From the NCBI GenBank assembly GCA_003169695.1, contig PNAS01000064.1:1-50044 (forward strand): a DNA stretch of 50,044 bases, read 5' to 3'. The notes beneath the pieces were generated by a model. The model worked only from the letters and a program-made list of their open reading frames with translations. It searched no databases and was not told the DNA's origin. This document shows, piece after piece, positions 44,471 to 50,044 of the stretch (position 1 is its first letter; each line of letters begins with the position of its first letter). This stretch comes from Spartobacteria bacterium (GTDB lineage Bacteria; Verrucomicrobiota; Verrucomicrobiia; Chthoniobacterales; UBA10450). The position numbers and the translations under genes were made by a program.

Positions 44471-45943
44471 ATGAACTACCTCGAACTCCTCAAGCTCGCT
44501 TCACCGGAAGTGGCGGTCGTTGTGACAGCGCTTGCGGTTCTTGCCCTCGGACTCGCAAGCGCGCGCGGAGCCGGAATTTGTTCCGCAGTCGCCGCTGCTG
44601 GAATCCTCTTCGCCGCAGCGGCAGTGCTCCTGTTGCCGGAACAGGCAACGCTTTTTCACGGAATGCTGGTTATAGCGCCACTCACGTCGCTCTTCAAAAT
44701 CATCTGCCTGGTGCTCGCCTTTTTCACCGTGATCCTCGCACGCGGCGACAACACGCCCCGACATCGTGGCGAATATCTCGCGCTCCTCTTGCTCGCCACG
44801 ATCGGACTCATGCTCCTTGTCGGCAGCGAGGAGCTGCTGATGATCTTCATTGGTCTCGAACTGACCGGCCTGTCGCTCTACGTCATGGCGGGGTTTGACA
44901 AAACGGACCCACGCTCCGCGGAAGCGGGCCTCAAATATTTCCTCTTCGGCAGCACCGCGAGTGCGTTCACGCTTTTTGGGCTGAGCCTCGTCTACGGCAT
45001 GTGCGGCACGACGGGGCTAGCCGCGATCGGACAGAAACTAACGGCCGGTCCCGTCCAGCCACTGCTCGCCGCTGGAATGGTCATGACCCTCGTCGGATTC
45101 GCTTTCAAGATCGCCGCCGCGCCCTTCCATCTTTGGGCGCCCGACACCTACCAAGGCGCGCCGATTCCATCCGCTGCGTTCATCGCGTCGGGCTCGAAAG
45201 TCGCGTCATTCGTGGTGCTGGGAAAAATCGTGCTCGTCGGCTTCGGTCCCGCACACGGCAGCGCGGCATGGCACGCGATGATTGCTGGTTGGGCGCCGGT
45301 GCTGGCAGCACTGGCGGCTCTGTCGATCGTGATCGGAAATCTCGTCGCGCTCGCTCAGTCCAACGTTCGCCGCCTGCTCGCCTACTCCGCCGTCGCCCAC
45401 GCCGGCTACACTCTGCTCGGGCTCATTGCGGGCGGACGCGAAGGATTTGCTGCGACGCTGTTCTATACCACCATCTACGCCTTCACGCTGGTCGGGGCTT
45501 TCAGCGTCGTCGCGTTGGTGCGCCGCGAAACCGGCGGCGACGATTTCAAGAATTTTTCAGCACTCTGGTCGCGCTCGCCTTTGCTCTCCGGGTGCATGGC
45601 GATCTTCATACTTTCCCTGGCCGGCTTGCCTCCGCTCGCTGGGTTTTTTGGAAAGTTCTACCTCTTCAGCGTCGCGATGCGCGCCGGCACAAACCACGGT
45701 CTGCTCTGGCTTGTCGCACTGGCGCTGCTTGGCAGTTTCATCTCGCTCTATTATTACATCGCCGTGCTCAAGGCAATTTTCGTTGATGATCCTGAAACCG
45801 GAACCCTGAACCCTGAACCGCTGAGTTCAATCAATCTCGATTTCTTGCAAAGAATGTCGCTGATCGTGCTCGCTGTCGGGATCCTCTTCCTCGGCCTTAT
45901 GCCGACGATTCTTGTAGCTCGGATTGTCGCTTCTCTGCCCTAA
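44471..45943 (+). CDS. nuoN: NADH-quinone oxidoreductase subunit N
   Basis: This 490-residue proton-pumping subunit is nearest to the NuoJKA side. Evidence is LLMIFIGLELTGLSLYVMAG (TM5 glutamate), FKIAAAPFHLWAPDTYQGAP, AFIASGSKVASFVVL (TM8 lysine), VRRLLAYSAVAHAGYTLLG and LPPLAGFFGKFYLFS (TM12 lysine). The ATG 44471 follows the 90-bp repeat; the frame is open upstream through the repeat but that part is not NuoN-like. It ends 14 bp from the convergent dihydroorotate-dehydrogenase-like gene. Confidence 0.96.
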   Translation: MNYLELLKLASPEVAVVVTALAVLALGLASARGAGICSAVAAAGILFAAAAVLLLPEQATLFHGMLVIAPLTSLFKIICLVLAFFTVILARGDNTPRHRGEYLALLLLATIGLMLLVGSEELLMIFIGLELTGLSLYVMAGFDKTDPRSAEAGLKYFLFGSTASAFTLFGLSLVYGMCGTTGLAAIGQKLTAGPVQPLLAAGMVMTLVGFAFKIAAAPFHLWAPDTYQGAPIPSAAFIASGSKVASFVVLGKIVLVGFGPAHGSAAWHAMIAGWAPVLAALAALSIVIGNLVALAQSNVRRLLAYSAVAHAGYTLLGLIAGGREGFAATLFYTTIYAFTLVGAFSVVALVRRETGGDDFKNFSALWSRSPLLSGCMAIFILSLAGLPPLAGFFGKFYLFSVAMRAGTNHGLLWLVALALLGSFISLYYYIAVLKAIFVDDPETGTLNPEPLSSINLDFLQRMSLIVLAVGILFLGLMPTILVARIVASLP

Positions 45944-45957
45944 GCTATCCCTCCGAC

Positions 45958-46959
45958 TCAAATGTCGGCTGCCGGATAGGTCGAGAGCGCCCGCATGTAT
46001 TGCGCGCGTTCGAATGCACTCGGGTCGGGACAATTCTTCTGGCTCATACTGCCTTTAAGTTGCTCGACCGATTCGTATTCGTGTTCTTCCATCCATTCCC
46101 GCATCTCGCGCTCCATCACACGGATGTGCGCGATGCCGCGCCGCAGCAAGACCGAACAAAGCATCGTCACGTCGGCGCCGGCCATGAGTAGCTTGAGCGC
46201 ATCGGTCGCACGATGAATCCCGCTCGTCGCCGCCAGGCTTGCGCCGATCCGGCCGTGCAGAATTGCGATCCAGCGCATGGGCAACCGCATCGCCATGGGC
46301 GTGCTCAGAAGCACGTTGGGCGTGATCTCCAGGGTCTCGAGTTCAATGTCGGGCTGATAAAACCGATTGAAGAGCACGAGCGCATTGGCGCCATGACGGT
46401 CAAGCCGGCGGGCGAAGCGGGCGAAGTTGGTGAAGAACGGACTGAGCTTCACGGCGACTGGGATTTTTAGCTGGCCTTTCACCGAGGCCAGAATGACGAG
46501 GTAGCCATCTTCAATGTCCTCCGCGGAGCGATCCGGATCGGTGGGCAGAGAGTAAATGTTCAGCTCTAGGGCGTCCGCTCCCGCTTGTTCGATTTGGCGC
46601 GCGTAGGTCTGCCAGCCTCCAAACGTCGACCCGTTCAGACTGGCAATGATCGGGATCCCGACGGCCGCTTTCGCCTTCGCGATGTGCTCGACATATGCCT
46701 CGGGACCAACCTTGAACTCGGAAGGCTCCGGAAAATAGCTCAGCGCCTCCGGATAACTTTCGGTACCCTGATCGAGATAATACTGCAGCTCATGGCGGTC
46801 GTGCCGAAGCTGCTCCTCGAAAAGCGAATGAAACACGATGGCCGAAGCGCCCGCGTCTTCCATTCGTTTGATGTTGTCGAGATTTTCCGAAAGCGGCGAT
46901 GCCGATGGCACGAGCGGTGTCCGCAGTTTAAAACCGAGGTAATTGGTTGTTAGGTTCAT
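45958..46959 (-). CDS. Dihydroorotate dehydrogenase-like flavoprotein
   Basis: This 333-residue TIM-barrel protein belongs to the dihydroorotate dehydrogenase family (YLGFKLRTPLVPSASPLSEN, IPIIASLNGSTFGGW, ADALELNIYSLPTD, IPVAVKLSPFF, ALVLFNRFYQPDI, SLAATSGIHRATDALKLLMA, GADVTMLCSVLLRRG). The FMN phosphate-binding region is visible near SGIHRATDAL and GADVTM. Its start overlaps the nifJ stop (ATGA), and this pairing of a PyrD-like gene with pyruvate:ferredoxin oxidoreductase is common in bacteria. In that setting the enzyme may not make orotate; the substrate is unproven. Length is typical. Confidence 0.87.
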   Translation of the reverse strand: MNLTTNYLGFKLRTPLVPSASPLSENLDNIKRMEDAGASAIVFHSLFEEQLRHDRHELQYYLDQGTESYPEALSYFPEPSEFKVGPEAYVEHIAKAKAAVGIPIIASLNGSTFGGWQTYARQIEQAGADALELNIYSLPTDPDRSAEDIEDGYLVILASVKGQLKIPVAVKLSPFFTNFARFARRLDRHGANALVLFNRFYQPDIELETLEITPNVLLSTPMAMRLPMRWIAILHGRIGASLAATSGIHRATDALKLLMAGADVTMLCSVLLRRGIAHIRVMEREMREWMEEHEYESVEQLKGSMSQKNCPDPSAFERAQYMRALSTYPAADI

Positions 46960-49900
46960 GGGGTTGATGTCGGCGGGTTGAATTTTCTGGCGGCGAGATA
47001 CTCATATAGTCCCCGGCGGGCGCTCACATCCTCTTGCGCAAGGCCAAGCAATTCTTTCGCGGCGTCGGGATCGATCTTGTCCAGCATCTTGAAGCGGTTC
47101 TCGAGTTTGAAATAATCCGTCACCTTCATACGCGGCGCCGCCGAATCGAGTTGCAGCGGGTTTTCCCCGAGCGCCGCACGATCCGGGTTGTAGCGATAGA
47201 GAAGCCATTGCCCCGAGTTCACCGCCGCCTTTTGGTTTTGCATCGCCGTGGTCATGTTAATTCCATGCGCAATGCAATGGCTGTAAGCGATGATGATCGC
47301 GGGTCCGTCGTACGCTTCAGCTTCCAGGAAAGCTTTCAACGTGTGCTCGTCTTTTGCTCCCATCGCCACCGACGCGACGTAAATGGTGCCGTAACTCATC
47401 GCCATTAAGCCCAGGTCTTTTTTCGGGCCGCGCTTCCCGCCGGACGCGTATTTCGCGACTGCGCCGCGCGGCGTCGATTTCGAACACTGGCCGCCTGTGT
47501 TAGAATAAACCTCCGTGTCCAGCAACAGCACCTTCACGTTGCGTCCGCTCGCCAGCACGTGATCGAGTCCGCCGTAACCAATATCGTAACCCCAGCCGTC
47601 GCCGCCGACGATCCAGACACTCTTGCGCACAAGCATATCGGCCAGCGCGAGCAAGCGTTTCGCGTACGGATCGCGCAGCGGCTTGAGTTTGCGCTTCAGT
47701 TCCGCCACCCGCTCCCGCTGATCGAAGATGTCCGCTTCATCACGCTGCCGCGCGTTCAGGATTTCCGTCGCCAGCATGCGCCCGACCTGCGGTGAGAGCC
47801 GGTGGAGGAGTTCGCCGGCAAATTGTTGCTGCTTGTCGATGGACACACGGAATCCGAGTCCGAATTCGGCATTATCTTCAAAGAGCGAATTCGCCCATGC
47901 CGGCCCGCGGCCATCGAGATTTTTCGTGTAAGGCGTGGTCGGCAGATTCCCGCCGTAAATGGACGAGCAGCCGGTGGCGTTCGCGATGATCAGCCGGTCG
48001 CCGAAGAGCTGGGTGAGCACCTTGATGTAAGGCGTCTCGCCGCAGCCCGAGCATGCGCCGGAGAATTCGAAGAGCGGCTGTTGCACCTGCATTTCGCGCA
48101 CGCTGCCGAGCGGCACCTGCCGCCGATCCATCTCCGGGATGGAGAGGAAAAATTTCCAGTTCGCGCGCTCGCTTTCGCGGAGCGGCGCTTGCGCTTCCAT
48201 GTTGATCGCTTTCAAGCGCGCCTCGGATTTGTTCCGGGCCGGGCAAACGTCCACGCAAATCCCACAGCCGGTGCAATCTTCCACCGCTATTTGCAGCGTG
48301 TAGTTCAGCCCTTTCCATTCCGGCAGCCGCGTCTCACGCGATTTGAACGACGTGGGCGCGCCCTCGAGGACAGCCGCCTCGTAAACTTTGCTGCGAATGA
48401 CCGCGTGCGGGCAGACCATCACGCATTTGCCGCATTGGATGCAGACTTCCGGGTCCCAGACCGGCACTTCCTCGGCCAGGTTGCGCTTTTCCCATTGCGT
48501 CGTGCCGGTCGGAAAAGTGCCGTCGTTAGGCAACGCGCTCACCGGGACGCGGTCGCCCCGTCCCGCTATGATTTCGCCCAGCACGCTCCGCACGAACTCA
48601 GGCGCATCGTGAAACTGTCCGTTATGCCTGGATGCCCGAGCCGTCATCTCGTCCGGAACTTCCACTTCATACAAATGCGCGATCGTTTCATCCACCGCGC
48701 GAAGGTTCTTCTCGACAATCTCTTCGCCTTTTTTGCCATAGGTTTTGCGGATCGAATTCTTGATCGCAGCAATCGCTTCCTCCGGCGGCAGCACGCCGGA
48801 TATCGCAAAGAAGCAGGTCTGCATGACAGTATTGATCCGGCCCCCCATCCCGGAATCGCGCGCTACCTTGTTTGCGTCTATCACAAAAGTACGCGCGCGT
48901 TGCTCAATAATCCGGCGCTGTGCATTTTCCGGGAGATGCTCCCAGACCCGGTCCGATCCGAACGGCGAATTCAGCAAGACTGTTCCGTCGCGGGCGAGGT
49001 CCTTGAACACGTCGTTGGTCTCGAGCAGGAACGCCTGATGGCAGCCGATGAAATTCGCACTCGTGATGAGATAGGTTGATCGAATCGGCCGGGGTCCGAA
49101 CCGCAGATGTGAGATCGTCATGGCGCCCGATTTTTTCGAGTCGTAAACGAAATATCCCTGGGCGAAATTGTCGGTGTTCTCGCCGATGATTTTGATCGAT
49201 TCCTTGTTTGCGCCCACCGTGCCATCCGAGCCGAGCCCGAAGAACTGCGCCCGCACCACATCATCGGGTTCGATCGAGAAGTTCGGATCGAAGTCGAGGC
49301 TCGTGTGCGAGAGATCGTCGTCGATCCCAATGGTGAAATGATTCTTCGGCGAACGCTGCGCGAGATTCTCGAAAACGGCTTTGACCATCGCCGGCGTGAA
49401 TTCTTTCGAAGACAACCCATAGCGCCCACCGAAAACGCGCACCTTGGCGCGGCCCTGCTCGTAAAGCGCATTCACGCAATCGAGATAGAGCGGCTCACCA
49501 CCGGAGCCGGGTTCTTTTGTCCGGTCGAGTACGGCAATCGCCCGCGCCGTTTTCGGGAGTGCTTCGACCAACCGCAGCGCGTCGAACGGACGATAGAGTC
49601 GCACCTTGAGCAAGCCGACCTTTTCCTTCCGCGCATTGAGAAAATCGACCGTTTCGTGCGCGGCTTCACAGCCGGAACCCATCAGCACGACGACGCGTTC
49701 GGCATCCGCCGCGCCGTGATACTCGAAGAGGCTGTAACTCCGGCCGGCCAGTTTCCCAAAATCATCCATGGCCTTCTGCACGATGTCAGGACAAACGGCG
49801 TAAAATGGATTCACCGTCTCGCGCGCTTGAAAATAGACGTCGGGATTTTGCGCGGTGCCGCGGATCACTGGATGATCGGGCGAGAGAGCCCGCGCGCGAT

Positions 49901-50044
49901 GCTCGAGCACGTGCGTCTCATCGATCATCCGGCGCAACACCTCGTCCGGCAGCACATCAATCTTCGAGATTTCGTGCGAGGTGCGAAACCCATCGAAGAA
50001 ATGCAGAAACGGAATACGCGCTTCGAGCGTGGCCGCGTGTGCGA
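46956..50044 (-). CDS. nifJ: Pyruvate:ferredoxin (flavodoxin) oxidoreductase, 5' partial
   Basis: The enzyme oxidatively decarboxylates pyruvate with CoA to acetyl-CoA and CO2 and reduces ferredoxin or flavodoxin. The frame is open to the right window edge, where it reads ARIPFLHFFDGFRTSHE, a typical domain I end, so roughly 190 N-terminal residues are missing. Two ferredoxin motifs are present: CIQCGKCVMVCP (about 48409-48443) and CTGCGICVDVCP (about 48241-48277). The third cluster region is SGACSGCGETPYIKVL. The thiamine diphosphate site is GGDGWGYDIGYGG (about 47575-47613) with DTEVYSNTGGQCSKSTP. It is a single-chain enzyme with the usual domain order. It is co-translated with the PyrD-like gene. 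A complex I lacking nuoEFG lies 3.8-16 kb away. Confidence 0.96.
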   Translation of the reverse strand, partial: AHAATLEARIPFLHFFDGFRTSHEISKIDVLPDEVLRRMIDETHVLEHRARALSPDHPVIRGTAQNPDVYFQARETVNPFYAVCPDIVQKAMDDFGKLAGRSYSLFEYHGAADAERVVVLMGSGCEAAHETVDFLNARKEKVGLLKVRLYRPFDALRLVEALPKTARAIAVLDRTKEPGSGGEPLYLDCVNALYEQGRAKVRVFGGRYGLSSKEFTPAMVKAVFENLAQRSPKNHFTIGIDDDLSHTSLDFDPNFSIEPDDVVRAQFFGLGSDGTVGANKESIKIIGENTDNFAQGYFVYDSKKSGAMTISHLRFGPRPIRSTYLITSANFIGCHQAFLLETNDVFKDLARDGTVLLNSPFGSDRVWEHLPENAQRRIIEQRARTFVIDANKVARDSGMGGRINTVMQTCFFAISGVLPPEEAIAAIKNSIRKTYGKKGEEIVEKNLRAVDETIAHLYEVEVPDEMTARASRHNGQFHDAPEFVRSVLGEIIAGRGDRVPVSALPNDGTFPTGTTQWEKRNLAEEVPVWDPEVCIQCGKCVMVCPHAVIRSKVYEAAVLEGAPTSFKSRETRLPEWKGLNYTLQIAVEDCTGCGICVDVCPARNKSEARLKAINMEAQAPLRESERANWKFFLSIPEMDRRQVPLGSVREMQVQQPLFEFSGACSGCGETPYIKVLTQLFGDRLIIANATGCSSIYGGNLPTTPYTKNLDGRGPAWANSLFEDNAEFGLGFRVSIDKQQQFAGELLHRLSPQVGRMLATEILNARQRDEADIFDQRERVAELKRKLKPLRDPYAKRLLALADMLVRKSVWIVGGDGWGYDIGYGGLDHVLASGRNVKVLLLDTEVYSNTGGQCSKSTPRGAVAKYASGGKRGPKKDLGLMAMSYGTIYVASVAMGAKDEHTLKAFLEAEAYDGPAIIIAYSHCIAHGINMTTAMQNQKAAVNSGQWLLYRYNPDRAALGENPLQLDSAAPRMKVTDYFKLENRFKMLDKIDPDAAKELLGLAQEDVSARRGLYEYLAARKFNPPTSTP

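Noticed and set aside
47802..49079. 425-codon plus-strand frame antisense to nifJ
   Set aside because: The motifs of pyruvate:ferredoxin oxidoreductase are continuous on the other strand; this frame has no recognisable domain.

Overview
The window is about 50 kb of GC-rich bacterial chromosome. It most likely comes from the Verrucomicrobiota, probably a soil Chthoniobacterales-type organism. This is inferred from family resemblance: a GFTLVE pseudopilin of the kind common in that phylum, a gene head beginning MNQKNFFAELKRRNV, a secreted protease carrying two copies of a C-terminal module I associate with that phylum, and a complex I cluster with two NuoM genes. No rRNA or marker protein in the window allows a firm placement. 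Genes are tightly packed, often with ATGA or TGATG stop/start overlaps, and clear Shine-Dalgarno sequences are rare.

Region 1 (1-7.6 kb) is accessory and eroded. It starts inside a repetitive surface protein (FG-GAP plus fibronectin III). Next come a fatty-acid desaturase whose tail runs into the antisense of an unrelated gene head, a DUF4145 gene coupled to a beheaded DNA-methyltransferase gene, a scrap of a beta-helix protein, a secreted protein, a small protein and a decayed tyrosine-recombinase gene. A tRNA-Asn (GTT) follows. The last 12 bases of this tRNA recur 1.47 kb downstream, bracketing a Sel1-repeat protein gene. I read the region as a turnover hotspot with an old tRNA-targeted insertion.

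Region 2 (7.6-27.2 kb) holds a pseudopilin, a NarL-type response regulator and its histidine kinase. Divergent from the kinase is a hybrid PKS-NRPS cluster: flippase, stand-alone A-PCP, KS-AT-ACP-aminotransferase-C-A(methyltransferase)-PCP, then C-(degenerate A)-PCP-thioesterase, and an Sfp-type phosphopantetheinyl transferase. The likely logic is an amino-acid starter (both intact A domains read as a valine-type pocket) extended by one malonate, transaminated at the beta-keto carbon, condensed with a second, probably methylated, amino acid, and released by a thioesterase whose nucleophile is Cys rather than Ser. The last module cannot activate its own amino acid. This is the most likely place for an undescribed product.

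Region 3 (27.2-30.7 kb) has a secreted trypsin-like protease, a GH25 muramidase and a DUF2911-TPR secreted protein.

Region 4 (30.7-46 kb) is respiratory complex I, split into two divergent operons: nuoA-B-C-D-I on the minus strand and nuoH-J-K, then L-M-x-M-N, on the plus strand. All eleven core subunits are present, NuoM is present twice, and the NADH-input genes nuoEFG are absent here. A hybrid histidine kinase sits antisense between nuoK and nuoL. A 90-bp palindromic element, 82% identical between its two copies and in the same orientation relative to transcription, fills the nuoB-nuoC and nuoM2-nuoN gaps.

Region 5 (46-50 kb) is a dihydroorotate-dehydrogenase-like gene coupled to nifJ (pyruvate:ferredoxin oxidoreductase), which runs off the right edge. 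Its proximity to a complex I lacking nuoEFG suggests ferredoxin-linked electron transfer, as an inference.
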